From assembly GCF_001718415.1 (NCBI RefSeq), contig NZ_CP013378.1, positions 4,216,001 to 4,280,000 of the forward strand: a stretch of DNA of 64,000 nucleotides, written 5' to 3'. This DNA comes from Burkholderia pseudomultivorans (GTDB taxonomy: Bacteria; Pseudomonadota; Gammaproteobacteria; Burkholderiales; Burkholderiaceae). Positions 46,519 to 56,101 of the stretch are shown one piece after another. The notes beneath the pieces were generated by a model, which was not told where the DNA came from, did no database searches, and saw only the letters and a program-made list of their open reading frames with translations. A program made the position numbers and the translations under genes. How positions within the stretch are numbered: the stretch's first letter is position 1; every line of letters begins with the position of its first letter.

Positions 46519-47556
46519 ATGCGTCGAGCGCTGGTTATCGCACCGAACTGGATCGGTGACGCATTGATGGCGCAGCCGCTCTTTGCGCTGCTGAAGAAAC
46601 TCCATCCCCGCATCGCGATCGATGCCGTCGCGCCCACCTGGGTCGCGCCGGTGCTCGAGCGGATGCCCGAGATCCACGATGTCTACGCGACCGACCTCGC
46701 GCACGGCAAGCTGCAGCTGCTACGCCGCTGGCAGCTCGCGAGCGACCTGCGCGACGTCGGCTACGACGCGGCCTACGTGCTGCCGAACTCGCTGAAGTCG
46801 GCGGTGATCCCGTGGCTCGCGAACATCCCGCTGCGGATCGGCTATACGGGCGAGCACCGCTACGGGCTGTTGAACGTGCGGCACGCGAATCCCGACAAGT
46901 CCGCCGAACGGCCGCCGATGACGACGCACTACGCGGCGCTCGCGTATGCGCCGGGCGCGAAGCTGCCCGAGTCGATGAAGACGCTGCCGCCGCCGCGCCT
47001 CGACGCCGACCTGAACGAGACGGCGCGCGTGTCCGCGCGCTTCAACCTCGACACGCGCAAGCCGCTGGTGGTGTTCTGCCCGGGCGCGGAATACGGCCCG
47101 GCCAAGCGCTGGCCGCCCGAGCATTTCGCGTCGCTCGCCACCATCGTCCACCAGTCGTTCCCGTATACGCAGATCGTCGCGCTCGGCTCGCAGAAGGACG
47201 CGGCCGCCGCGCAGGCGATCGCCGATCACGCACCGAACGTGCGCAACCTGTGCGGGCAGACCTCGCTGTCCGAGGCGTGCGCGCTGATCGCGCGCGCAAA
47301 CGCGGTCGTGACCAACGATTCGGGGCTGATGCACGTCGCGGCCGCGCTGCGCCGGCCGCTCGTCGCGCTGTACGGATCGACCGATCCGCGCCACACCCCT
47401 CCGCTGTCGGACCTGGCGAAGGTACAATGGCTGCATCTCGAATGCAGTCCCTGCTTCGAACGCGAGTGCCCGCTCGGCCACCTGAAGTGCCTGCGCGAAC
47501 TCGGCCCGGAACAGGTATTCGGCGATTTGCGCGGCATGCTCGTCGGGCAGCGCTGA
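46519..47556 (+). CDS. waaF: LPS heptosyltransferase II
   Basis: 345-residue GT9-family glycosyltransferase adding the second heptose to the LPS inner core on the cytoplasmic face. It starts MRRALVIAPNWIGDALMAQPLFALLKK and contains FCPGAEYGPAKRWPPEHFASLA and the sugar-nucleotide site VTNDSGLMHVAAALRRPLVALYGSTDPRHTPPL; the cluster CSPCFERECPLGHLKCL is a WaaF-specific cysteine motif. Length is as expected. Confidence 0.96.
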   Translation: MRRALVIAPNWIGDALMAQPLFALLKKLHPRIAIDAVAPTWVAPVLERMPEIHDVYATDLAHGKLQLLRRWQLASDLRDVGYDAAYVLPNSLKSAVIPWLANIPLRIGYTGEHRYGLLNVRHANPDKSAERPPMTTHYAALAYAPGAKLPESMKTLPPPRLDADLNETARVSARFNLDTRKPLVVFCPGAEYGPAKRWPPEHFASLATIVHQSFPYTQIVALGSQKDAAAAQAIADHAPNVRNLCGQTSLSEACALIARANAVVTNDSGLMHVAAALRRPLVALYGSTDPRHTPPLSDLAKVQWLHLECSPCFERECPLGHLKCLRELGPEQVFGDLRGMLVGQR

Positions 47557-47671
47557 CCTTGACCGGCGGCGTCGCACGGCGCGCCGGGCAATCCGATTCA
47601 CCGGTGTGCGGCGGCCCCATCCGGGCCGCCGCGCTGAATACGGCGCGCGACGCGCGCGAGAGACAACCCCG

Positions 47672-48118
47672 ATGCCACGTTTTGCCCGCCTTTTCGAAGC
47701 TGCCGCCGATACGCTGAACGCCTTCTACCAGGCCGTCGCCGATGCCAATCTCGACGCGCTGCTGGCGTTGTGGATCGACGAGGATTTCGCCAGCTGCGTG
47801 TGGGCGGACGGCGAGCATCTGCACGGCCTCGACCAGATCCGCAGCGGGCTCGCGAGCCGGCTCGCGACGCGGCCGGTGACGATCGAGCCGCTCGACATCC
47901 GCGTGTACGACAGCCTCGGCACGGTCGTCTATACGATCGCCGAAGCGCATCAGCAGGCCGACCTGACGGCCGACCCGGACATGGTTTTCGCGACGTACGT
48001 GATGATCCACGAACGCGGCGAATGGCGCATCGCGCATATCCACGCGAGCCCGATTCCCGAACAGGCGGCCGGGCAGTTCGCCGCCAAGATCCGTCACGGG
48101 CAGGGCCCGCTGCACTGA
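47672..48118 (+). CDS. SnoaL/NTF2-like domain protein
   Basis: 148-residue alpha+beta-barrel protein of the ketosteroid isomerase/SnoaL superfamily (LNAFYQAVADANLDALLALWIDEDFASCVWADGEHLHGLDQIRSGLA, then HERGEWRIAHIHASP). These small domains are often enzymes or ligand binders and function cannot be deduced. ATG 47672 lies 115 bp after waaF; the upstream alternative start is arginine-rich. Confidence 0.82.
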   Translation: MPRFARLFEAAADTLNAFYQAVADANLDALLALWIDEDFASCVWADGEHLHGLDQIRSGLASRLATRPVTIEPLDIRVYDSLGTVVYTIAEAHQQADLTADPDMVFATYVMIHERGEWRIAHIHASPIPEQAAGQFAAKIRHGQGPLH

Positions 48119-48144
48119 CGGAACACGAAGAACGCGGGGCGATC

Positions 48145-49182
48145 ATGAGTACGGCTTCTCCGCCCACATCGCCGCTGGACGGGGCTCACGCCCCAGACGA
48201 CGACATCCTGCGCTATCGCGCGCCGCGCTGGCTGCCGAGCAGCCATGCGCAAACCATCGTGCCCGCGCTGTTCGCGCGGCGTCCCGTCGTCGCGTACCGA
48301 CGCGAGCGATGGGAAACCCCCGACCACGACTTCATCGACCTCGACTGGATCGCGCACCTCGACAGCGCGGCGCCGCCGCCCGATGCGCCGCTGTTCGTGC
48401 TGTTCCACGGCCTCGAGGGCAGTTCCGGCTCGCACTACGCGCTCGCGATGATGGCCGCCGCGCGCGCGAAAGGCTGGCATGGCGTGGTGCCGCACTTCCG
48501 CAGCTGCAGCGGCGAGATCAACCGCCTGCCGCGCTTCTATCACCTCGCGGACAGCGCCGAAGTCGACTGGATCCTGCACCGGCTCGCCGCGCAGCATCGC
48601 GGGCCGCTGCTCGCGGCCGGCGTCTCGCTCGGCGGCAACGTGCTGCTGCGCTGGCTCGGCGAGCACCGCAGCGACACGTCGATCGTGCGCGCGGCCGCCG
48701 CGATCTCGACGCCGATCGACGTCCATGCGGGCGGCCGCGCGCTGTCACAGGGCTTCTCGATGGTCTATACGCGCAGCTTCCTGAAGACGCTGAAGCGCAA
48801 GGCGCTCGCGAAGCTGGTCCAGTATCCGGGGCTGTTCGATCGCGAGGCGATGCTGCACGCGGTGACGATGCGCGACTTCGACGAGGTCGTGACCGCGCCG
48901 CTGCACGGTTTTGCGAACGCGGACGACTACTGGACGCAGGCGACCACGCGTCCGCTGCTGCCGGCGATCGACGTGCCGACGCTGATCCTCAACGCCCGCA
49001 ACGATCCGTTCCTGCCCGAATGGGCGCTGCCCGGCCCGGCCGACGTGTCGCCGGCCGTCGAGCTCGACCAGCCCGCGCACGGCGGTCACGCGGGATTCAT
49101 GACCGGGCCGTTCCCCGGCCGCCTCGACTGGCTGTCGGCGCGGGTGTTCGGCTATTGCTCGAAATTCGTCGACCATGGATGA
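48145..49182 (+). CDS. YheT-family alpha/beta hydrolase
   Basis: 345-residue hydrolase of the YheT/ABHD1-3 group. The oxyanion region is LFHGLEGSSGSHYA, the nucleophile elbow GVSLGGNVLLRWLGEH, and the late His is in HGGHAGFM. N-terminal PRWLPSSHAQTIVPALF is the subfamily signature. Esterase activity is likely but the physiological substrate is not known. The final 8 bp overlap the next gene. Confidence 0.9.
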   Translation: MSTASPPTSPLDGAHAPDDDILRYRAPRWLPSSHAQTIVPALFARRPVVAYRRERWETPDHDFIDLDWIAHLDSAAPPPDAPLFVLFHGLEGSSGSHYALAMMAAARAKGWHGVVPHFRSCSGEINRLPRFYHLADSAEVDWILHRLAAQHRGPLLAAGVSLGGNVLLRWLGEHRSDTSIVRAAAAISTPIDVHAGGRALSQGFSMVYTRSFLKTLKRKALAKLVQYPGLFDREAMLHAVTMRDFDEVVTAPLHGFANADDYWTQATTRPLLPAIDVPTLILNARNDPFLPEWALPGPADVSPAVELDQPAHGGHAGFMTGPFPGRLDWLSARVFGYCSKFVDHG

Positions 49183-49762
49183 AATCGTCAGACAGGCGCT
49201 CGCGAAGTGGCCGAACGTCCCGCACTGCACCGGCTGGCTGCTGCTCGACCGGCGCGGCGAATGGCGGCTGCGCGACGACGCCGCGCAGGCCGCCGGCGAA
49301 CTCGGCTCGCCGATCCGGCACGCGGCGCTGAACGCGTTCATCGGCCGCAACTACGAATGCGACGCGCACGGCCAGTGGTTTTTCCAGAACGGCCCGCAGC
49401 GCGTGTATGTCGAACTCGCGTATACGCCGTGGATCGTGCGGCTTGCCGAGCGCGACGGACAGCTGTCGCTTGCCGACCATACGGGCGCCCCGTTCGAGCC
49501 TGCTGCCGCGTGGCTCGACGATGCGGGCGGCGTGCTGTTCGCCGACGCGGGCACGCCGCCGCGCGTCGCGGCGCTGCACGATCACGATCTCGGCTTGTTC
49601 GCCGATCACGCGGGCCTCGACGCGACGCCGCCCGTGCTGCGCTGGCGCCGCGATCGCACGCTGCCGCTCGGCAATATCGCCGGCGTCGACGTGCCGGCGC
49701 GGTTCGGGTTCGTCACGAGTCCGGCGAAGCGCGCGCACGAAGCGGGCGACGACGGCCGCTGA
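49175..49762 (+). CDS. Conserved hypothetical protein downstream of YheT hydrolase
   Basis: 195-residue soluble protein, start overlapping the hydrolase gene by 8 bp, so translation is coupled. No catalytic motif is evident. It has a patterned, beta-rich sequence (GWLLLDRRGEWRLRDD; QWFFQNGPQRVYVELAYTPWIVRL). It resembles beta-proteobacterial proteins of unknown function kept beside this hydrolase; I cannot assign a domain with certainty. Confidence 0.75.
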   Translation: MDEIVRQALAKWPNVPHCTGWLLLDRRGEWRLRDDAAQAAGELGSPIRHAALNAFIGRNYECDAHGQWFFQNGPQRVYVELAYTPWIVRLAERDGQLSLADHTGAPFEPAAAWLDDAGGVLFADAGTPPRVAALHDHDLGLFADHAGLDATPPVLRWRRDRTLPLGNIAGVDVPARFGFVTSPAKRAHEAGDDGR

Positions 49763-49801
49763 CGGGCCTGCCCGGCCGCCCTTCCCGCTTCGGGGGCGCC
49801 G

Positions 49802-51487
49802 CTAGCCGCGGCCGTTCTTCTCGTCGTCGCGTTCTTCCTTGTAGCGCGCCTCGAATTCCAGCAGGCGGGCGCCGATCATCGACTGCTCGTAGAACGACAC
49901 GTCCTTCGCGTCGCGCGCCTCCTTCAACTGGCGAATCGCCGACGGCCACGCGCCGTCGAGCGCGAGCTTTTCCGCGAGCGCGCGCCGCCGCGCCAGCACG
50001 TCGCCCTTGCCGTCGCTCGCCTTCGCGAGGTAGTCCCACCAGTCCGGCTGCTCCGGGTCGGCCTTGGCCTGCGCGCGGGCGAGCGTCTGCGCTTCGGCGA
50101 AGCGGCGCGCGGCGATCAGCGCCTGCAGATGCGCGACGATCGCCGCGTGCGAGGCCGGCCAGCGCCGCTGCGCGAGCGCCGCGAGCCGCACCGCGTCGTC
50201 GGTTCGCCCTGCGCGGCGCGCGAGGTCCGCGGCGAGCACGTCGAGGCTCGGCGAACTGGTCGCCGATTCGCCTTCGCGGCGCGCGCGCGCGTCGAACGCG
50301 GCGCGCGCCGCCGCCAGCGCCTGGCCGGCCGCGTCGTACTGGCCGAGCAGCGTGTTCGCGAGCGCGATGCCGTACCAGTTCGCCGCGACGTTCGGCGCCG
50401 TGCGCTCGTCGATCTCCAGCTGCATCCGGTGCGCTTCGGCCGCGATGTCGTTCGGCGCGCGATTCTGCAGGATACGCAGCCGCGCGCGCACGAATCCGTA
50501 TTCGGACGACTGGCGCGGCTGCCGGTACGGCGCGCGGCGCGCGCGGTCTTCCATGTCGGCGATCCGCTCGCCCGTCAGCGGGTGGGTGCGCGCATAGGCC
50601 GGCACGCCCGCGTCGCCCATCGACGCCCGTTCGAGCCGCTCGAAGAAGCTCGGCATCCCGTACGGGTCGTAGCCGGCGCCCGCGAGCAGCTGGAAGCCGA
50701 CGCGGTCGGCCTCGCGTTCGGCCGAGCGCGAGAACCGCAGCTGGTTGTCGACCGCGTACGCCTGCCCGCCCATCGCGATCGCGCTGCCGAGGTCACCGCT
50801 GCGCGCGAGCACGCCCGCCAGCACGCCGAGCAGCATCGTCGCGAGCGCCGTGTAGCCGGTCTTCTGGTTCGCACCGATCATCCGCGCGATGTGCCGCTGC
50901 AGTACGTGGCCCATCTCATGGCCGATCACCGACGCGAGTTCCGATTCCGTCTGCGTCGTCACGACGAGCCCGCTGTTGATGCCGATGAAGCCGCCCGGCA
51001 TCGAGAATGCGTTGATCTGCGGATCGCGCACCGGAAACAGCTCGAAGTCCGGCGCATAGCCGCCGATGAAGCGTGCGGAAGCCGCCGCCGCGAGTTGCTT
51101 CGCGATACCGTTCAGGTAGTCGCGCACGAGCCAGTCGTCGAGATAGTCGGGGTCGCGCCGCACCTCGCGCATCACGCGCTCGCCGAGCTTGCGCTCGGCC
51201 TGCGGCGTCATCGCGCCGCCGGAGCCATCGCCGAGGTCCGGCAGCTCGAGCGCGCGCAGCGGCGCCCGCAGGCTCGCGGCGGGCGCCGACGCGCCGTCGG
51301 CGCCCGAGAACCGGCTGTCCGCGCCGCCGTAGGTGCCGAATACGCCGGGCGCGATGCCGGACGGCACCGTGGAGATCGACGTGGAACCGGCGCCCGCCGG
51401 TTCGAGCGGCGGCGCCTGTGCGAAGCCGTCCGGCGGCAGCGCGAGCGCCGCCGACAGCGACAGGGCAAGCAACTGTTTGACACGCAT
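49802..51487 (-). CDS. bepA: BepA/YfgC-like M48 metalloprotease with TPR domain
   Basis: 561-residue periplasmic protease probably involved in outer-membrane protein and LPS-transport assembly quality control. The signal peptide ends near DGFAQAPP. The zinc motif HEMGH is at residues 190-194 and the third ligand Glu259 is in EREADRVG. The C-terminal half is helical, with repeats of TPR kind (NVAANWYGIALANTLLGQYDAAGQALAAARAAFD). I choose ATG 51487 (MRVKQLLALS) for the signal peptide. The symbol is by resemblance to E. coli BepA. Confidence 0.88.
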   Translation of the reverse strand: MRVKQLLALSLSAALALPPDGFAQAPPLEPAGAGSTSISTVPSGIAPGVFGTYGGADSRFSGADGASAPAASLRAPLRALELPDLGDGSGGAMTPQAERKLGERVMREVRRDPDYLDDWLVRDYLNGIAKQLAAAASARFIGGYAPDFELFPVRDPQINAFSMPGGFIGINSGLVVTTQTESELASVIGHEMGHVLQRHIARMIGANQKTGYTALATMLLGVLAGVLARSGDLGSAIAMGGQAYAVDNQLRFSRSAEREADRVGFQLLAGAGYDPYGMPSFFERLERASMGDAGVPAYARTHPLTGERIADMEDRARRAPYRQPRQSSEYGFVRARLRILQNRAPNDIAAEAHRMQLEIDERTAPNVAANWYGIALANTLLGQYDAAGQALAAARAAFDARARREGESATSSPSLDVLAADLARRAGRTDDAVRLAALAQRRWPASHAAIVAHLQALIAARRFAEAQTLARAQAKADPEQPDWWDYLAKASDGKGDVLARRRALAEKLALDGAWPSAIRQLKEARDAKDVSFYEQSMIGARLLEFEARYKEERDDEKNGRG

Positions 51488-51814
51488 GGCAGGATGAATG
51501 CGACGCCGCCCCGTGCGCCGGGCCCGGATCGCGGCGTTTGGTCTGATTTGAATATCGTGGTCATTGTACCGGCGCCGCCGCGCCTGTCCTGCGACGCACG
51601 CGCGCGATCTGCGCACCCGGCGGCGCGCACGCCGCTGCTATGATAGGCGCCCGTCGAAACCCCGCACGAGACCGCGGCGCGCGCCGGCGCCGGCGGATTG
51701 TCGGCATAGGCGCCGGGCGCCGATGCGGCAGGCGCCGACGCCTCGGATGCGGCGCGCGGATCGACCGCCGCAGCAGGCGCTCGCGCGCCCCGCACCGTTC
51801 CACTGGAGCATGAC
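51488..51814. other. Divergent region between the M48 protease and moaC
   Basis: 327 bp without a supportable gene. A TACAAT on the minus strand (51568-51563) and TATGAT on the plus strand (51639-51644) may be -10 boxes for the protease and moaC respectively; no convincing -35 partners. The stretch near 51680-51780 is rich in GGCGCC-type repeats. Confidence 0.5.
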
Positions 51815-52294
51815 ATGTCAGGACTTACCCATTTCGATGCCGCCGGCCACGCGCACATGGTCGACGTCGGCGGCAAGCAGGAAACGCAGCGCATCGCGGT
51901 GGCGCGCGGCACGATCCGGATGCTGCCCGCGACGTTCGCGCTGATCCGCGACGGCAAGGCGAAGAAAGGCGACGTGCTCGGCGTCGCGCGCATCGCGGCG
52001 ATCCAGGGCGCCAAACGCACGGCCGACCTCATTCCGCTCTGCCATCCGCTCGCGCTGACGCGCGTGGCCGTCGACTTCGAACTCGACGACGCACTGCCGG
52101 GCGTGCACTGCGCCGTGCAGGTCGAGACGTTCGGGCGCACCGGCGTCGAGATGGAGGCGCTGACCGCGGTGCAGGTCGGGCTGTTGACCGTCTACGACAT
52201 GTGCAAGGCGGTCGATCGCGGGATGGTGATCACCGATGTGAGCGTGCGCGAGAAGCGCGGCGGGAAGTCGGGGGACTGGAAGGCGGAGGATTGA
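51815..52294 (+). CDS. moaC: Cyclic pyranopterin monophosphate synthase
   Basis: 159-residue enzyme for the first stage of molybdenum cofactor synthesis (with MoaA). Diagnostic segments are [49 protein letters not shown] and [19 protein letters not shown]. Full length. No other moa genes are nearby. Confidence 0.97.
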   Translation: MSGLTHFDAAGHAHMVDVGGKQETQRIAVARGTIRMLPATFALIRDGKAKKGDVLGVARIAAIQGAKRTADLIPLCHPLALTRVAVDFELDDALPGVHCAVQVETFGRTGVEMEALTAVQVGLLTVYDMCKAVDRGMVITDVSVREKRGGKSGDWKAED

Positions 52295-52367
52295 GGGGTT
52301 GTCTCGACCGGGCAGGCCGTCGCGCGCCGTTGCGGCGCGAGCGGCCTCGCGGATCGCCGGCTGACGA

Positions 52368-52823
52368 TTACCGGTCCCGATCGACGAACACCTTGTTCGC
52401 CCCCGACTTGTACAGGCGCTTGCCCTGCTTCGGGTAATCGCACACATCGTGTTCCGGCCGGTCGCCGGCGACGATGTAGACGAGCGGAACGTCGCCGGTA
52501 TTCAGCATCGTGTGCGCCGCGCCGCCTCGCGGGAATCCCATGAAGTCGCCGGGCCCGATCGCGCAGGTCTGTCCGTCGATGATCGCGACGCCGGTGCCGG
52601 AAAGGATGTACACGCATTCTTCCGCATGGAGATGCCGGTGATATTCGGTGGACTCGCAGCCCGGCATCAGCGTCATCAGATGGAAGCCGAGCTGCGTCAG
52701 TCCCGTGCGGTCGCCCGGCGATCGCTTCAGGCGGACGGCACGCTCGTTCAGCGGATGCACGGATCGCTCCGGCTCCATCGCCGCGATGTCGGCGGCCCTC
52801 AATAGTTCGTGCGGATCGTTCAT
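52368..52823 (-). CDS. Cupin-domain protein
   Basis: 151-residue single cupin. Metal-binding motif 1 is EYHRHLHAEECVYILSG (two His and a Glu) and motif 2 is GDFMGFPRGGAAHTMLN with the third His. Such proteins bind a metal and small acid or sugar ligand; function here is unknown. ATG 52823 chosen; longer frame upstream is basic and runs into the neighbouring promoter area. Confidence 0.85.
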   Translation of the reverse strand: MNDPHELLRAADIAAMEPERSVHPLNERAVRLKRSPGDRTGLTQLGFHLMTLMPGCESTEYHRHLHAEECVYILSGTGVAIIDGQTCAIGPGDFMGFPRGGAAHTMLNTGDVPLVYIVAGDRPEHDVCDYPKQGKRLYKSGANKVFVDRDR

Positions 52824-53012
52824 CGTCTGCCGGGTTCGAAGGGGGAAAGCGTCGATGCGGACGGGATGCCGCCGATTGTAGCCAGTCGTCTGCGCATCGG
52901 GAATCCGTTCCTGCGACCCCGGACGCGATCGCCGTTTCGCGCCGCAACGGTTACCATCGCGCGAACCGCTCTCCTCCAACGAACACGCCCGCGCGACCGC
53001 CGCCGAACCGAC

Positions 53013-54251
53013 ATGCCATCAGACAAGCGCCGAAAATGGCTCGCAGCCGGCCTCGTTGCACTGGCGATCGCGACCTACGGATACGTCCGCACGACGACGC
53101 ACTGGGAGACGATCACGACCTTCGCGCCCGGCGATGCGCGCTATCGCGGCGGCAATTTCCGCGTCAGGGGCAGCGAGATCATGAGCATCGCGCTCGCGCT
53201 GCCCGAGGTGACGTTCAAGTCGCTGCCCGAGCAACCGCACCCACAGCGCGCCGAGCCGACCGAAGCGTGGATGAACGATACCGGCGAGTTGCTGAATCGC
53301 ATGACGGTCAGCTTCTTTCGCGGCACCGTCGACGACGGCATGCAGCGACTTTTCCGTCAGCCGGGCCAGCATGCGGCGTGGTGGGCCTCGACGGACTGGG
53401 CCGTGCAGTTCGTCGGCACGTCGTGGATCGATTACAAGTCGGCCGAAGGGCAGACCGGCGATGCGCCGCAAACCACGCGGCTGTGGAAAACCGTCGATGG
53501 CGGACGGACCTGGGCGCAGCTTCCCTGGCCCGAACAGCAGGACATCGACCGCCTGCTGTTCGTCGACCCGCAGCGCGGCTATGCCGCCGGCGGCGGCCCG
53601 CGCGTCTGGCGGACGGCCGACGGCGGTGCGACATGGCAGGCGATCGACGTATCGGCCGCTGCACGCGTCGCCGGGCAACCGCGCCGGCACTTCGATGCGA
53701 TCAACCTCGGCCCGGACAGCGTGCTGCGCATCGCGTACCACGTCGGGCCGACCGCCGACGCGCCTGCGCACGGCGTCGTCGCCCGGCTCGACTGGGGACG
53801 ATCCGCCTTCGTGACCGATACCGTGCTGCCGCGCCAGACCGTCATCCATCTCGACGCCGCGCCCGGTCCGGCCGCGCCTTACGCGCTGTATGCGCTGTCG
53901 CATCCGGACCAGCCGCAGAACGGCGAGGCCCGTGACGGCAGCCGCCGCACCGGCGTTCTCTCGACCTGGACGAACGCCGACCCGGCCGCCGTGCGGCAAC
54001 TGCGCACTTTCGACAAAAAGCTGGCGCTCGACGGCCTGGCCGCCGGTCGGGACGGCGTGCTGCTCGTCTTCGCGACCGATCCGAATTCGGCCAGCGGCGG
54101 CGCGCCGATCGACCTCTTGTTCAGCAGCACCGATGCGGGCAAGTCGTGGCAACAGGCGAGCGGCCAGGCGGCCCAGGGCGGCTACTTCGACGCGCAGACC
54201 AACACGCTGTACGCGCTGTCCGCGTCCGCGCTGAGGAAGCGGACGTTCTGA
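53013..54251 (+). CDS. Membrane-anchored beta-propeller (BNR/YCF48-like) protein
   Basis: 412-residue protein with an N-terminal signal anchor (KWLAAGLVALAIATYGYV) and an extracytoplasmic beta-propeller. Asp-box repeats are visible: KTVDGGRTW, RTADGGATW and SSTDAGKSW, the pattern of sialidase/BNR and YCF48-type propellers. No sialidase active-site Arg triad can be claimed. Role unknown; divergent from the cupin gene and followed by another secreted protein. Confidence 0.75.
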   Translation: MPSDKRRKWLAAGLVALAIATYGYVRTTTHWETITTFAPGDARYRGGNFRVRGSEIMSIALALPEVTFKSLPEQPHPQRAEPTEAWMNDTGELLNRMTVSFFRGTVDDGMQRLFRQPGQHAAWWASTDWAVQFVGTSWIDYKSAEGQTGDAPQTTRLWKTVDGGRTWAQLPWPEQQDIDRLLFVDPQRGYAAGGGPRVWRTADGGATWQAIDVSAAARVAGQPRRHFDAINLGPDSVLRIAYHVGPTADAPAHGVVARLDWGRSAFVTDTVLPRQTVIHLDAAPGPAAPYALYALSHPDQPQNGEARDGSRRTGVLSTWTNADPAAVRQLRTFDKKLALDGLAAGRDGVLLVFATDPNSASGGAPIDLLFSSTDAGKSWQQASGQAAQGGYFDAQTNTLYALSASALRKRTF

Positions 54252-54396
54252 GCCGGGTGTGCCGCGTGCGGCCGTGCGCGCCGAACGCGCATACGGGCGC
54301 TGCGACTCGCGCCGTCCGGCTAGAATGCGCAGGCCTCGTGCACGCGAGCGCCGGCCGCCGCACGAAACATTCCGCCCCCACCAAGAAGAAAAACCG

Positions 54397-55590
54397 ATGA
54401 AGAACCTGCTGAAGCGCGCCGCCGTCGCGCTCTCCGTTGCCTGCGCGACACCCGTCGCCGCGTTCGCGGCCGGCGCCTGCCCCGCCGCCGATACCACCGC
54501 GCGCGCGGCGATCGACGCGCAGCACCGCCTGCAACAGGTCCGCAACCCGCAAGGTGAAGGCGCGGACAACGTCGACGTGTCGCCGCCGCTGCGTGACGCG
54601 CTGCGCGCGTACAAGCAGGCGCTCGTCGGCGCGCTCGACGCGCGGCTCGCCTGCAGCGACGAGAACGTCGAGCCGGCCGCGCTGCAACGCACGCTCGCAG
54701 CCGCGCTTGGCATGCCCGCCCAGCGTACCGAACCGAAAACCGGCGAATCGGCGTTCGGCCGCAATCCGGACATCGGCGTCGTACGCGACGGCACGTCGCG
54801 CCCGCTGCTGTTCGTGCGTACCGGCTTCGACATTCCGTGCGGCGACGACAACCTGCTCACCGCCTACGCGTGGGAAAACGGCGGCTGGCGCCGCGTGCTG
54901 CGCTGGCAGGCCGGCGACTACAAGGACATCGGCGGCGTGTTCCGGTTCGCGGCGCTGCCCGGCGGGCAGGTCACGGTTGTCCACGGTACGCCGTGGTGCT
55001 CGTCGCGCTGGAGCCGGTTCGGCGTGGACGTGATCGCGCCGGCCGATGGCGCCGCCGCGCAACGCACGCTGTTCCATGCCGAACACGCGTACGTGCTCGA
55101 CGACAACGCGATCCGGTTCAAGGTCCGCCCCGACGGCTTCGAGCTGCGCGCGACGGTGGGCTCGCTCGACACCGACGTGATGACGCGGCCCGGCATCTTC
55201 CGCTATCGCGTGGACGGCGACACCGTGCACCGCGTGCAGCCGGTGTCGGTCAACGGCCGCGATTTCGTCGACGAATGGCTGAAAACGGACGACGCGCTCG
55301 CGCGCGAATGGAGCGAACCCTCGGCCGCGGCGGCCGCGCTGAAGGCGCGACAGTCGTTCAACACGGAAATGAAGGCGCCCGACATCGGGTTCGCGTACGG
55401 TCCGGTGCGCGGATGCTCGGACAGCAAGGACCGCTATCAGGTCGAACTCGACCTGACGGGCAAGACCGGGGAGACGGTTGCGAAGCGCTATGCGCTGATT
55501 CGCCAGGAGCGCAACGGTTTCACGATGCTCGGGTTGCGCAATGCGGCCGACCCCGCCTGTCGCGGCGCAAACCTGATGCCGCAGCACTGA
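54397..55590 (+). CDS. Secreted protein of unknown function
   Basis: 397-residue protein with a signal peptide (MKNLLKRAAVALSVACATPVAAFAAG, cleavage near residue 24). Several cysteines (CPAAD, ARLACSD, IPCGDD, TPWCSSRW, RGCSDS, PACRG) suggest disulfide bonds in the periplasm. No enzymatic motif is recognised. It follows the propeller gene on the same strand by 145 bp. Confidence 0.72.
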   Translation: MKNLLKRAAVALSVACATPVAAFAAGACPAADTTARAAIDAQHRLQQVRNPQGEGADNVDVSPPLRDALRAYKQALVGALDARLACSDENVEPAALQRTLAAALGMPAQRTEPKTGESAFGRNPDIGVVRDGTSRPLLFVRTGFDIPCGDDNLLTAYAWENGGWRRVLRWQAGDYKDIGGVFRFAALPGGQVTVVHGTPWCSSRWSRFGVDVIAPADGAAAQRTLFHAEHAYVLDDNAIRFKVRPDGFELRATVGSLDTDVMTRPGIFRYRVDGDTVHRVQPVSVNGRDFVDEWLKTDDALAREWSEPSAAAAALKARQSFNTEMKAPDIGFAYGPVRGCSDSKDRYQVELDLTGKTGETVAKRYALIRQERNGFTMLGLRNAADPACRGANLMPQH

Positions 55591-55750
55591 AGATCGGTCG
55601 CGCCGGATCGGCGGCCGGCCGTGAGACGGTGTGGTCGACGGTCAGGCCGGCGCCCGGTCGCGGGCGAGCGAAACGGCGATCGCACGATCGCATAACGATC
55701 GCATCAAGCACCTGCGGCGCAGACTCGGCGTCACGCGCCGCTTGCGACGC

Positions 55751-56101
55751 TCAGTCGCCGCGCCGCGGCTCGAACACGAACGGTTGCGTCAGCAGGAACG
55801 GATTCGCGGTGGCGCCCGTCTGCACGCAGGTCGCGTGCGTCATCGCCTCGACGGCCGCGCGATCCGCCGCCGCATTGCGGCTGCTGGTCGTGACCGTCAC
55901 GTTCTGGGCTTCGCCGGCCGTCGTCATCAGCGCGCGGACCAGCACCGTCGCCGGACGCGTGAGCGGCTTCGCGGTGTCGGGATAGACGGCGCGCGGGATG
56001 TGACAGGTGAGCTTGCTTTCCTGCGACGACGACAGCATCGCGCAGCCGGAAAACAGCATCGCGACGGCGGGCAGGATCAGGAGGGTCGAGCGAGTAGCCA
56101 T
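55751..56101 (-). CDS. TonB C-terminal-like lipoprotein
   Basis: 116-residue lipoprotein with lipobox LFSGCAML (acylated Cys about residue 20). The mature part resembles the TonB C-terminal fold: PRAVYPDTAKPLTRPATVLVRALMTTAGEAQNVTVTTSSRNAAADRAAVEAM. It has no TonB transmembrane helix or proline-rich spacer, so it is not a complete energy transducer. Role unknown. Confidence 0.75.
   Translation of the reverse strand: MATRSTLLILPAVAMLFSGCAMLSSSQESKLTCHIPRAVYPDTAKPLTRPATVLVRALMTTAGEAQNVTVTTSSRNAAADRAAVEAMTHATCVQTGATANPFLLTQPFVFEPRRGD

Noticed and set aside
55677..55703. Three CGATCGCA octamers between two convergent genes
   Set aside because: Close-spaced but short and in a 3' intergenic region without a regulated start; probably local sequence bias.
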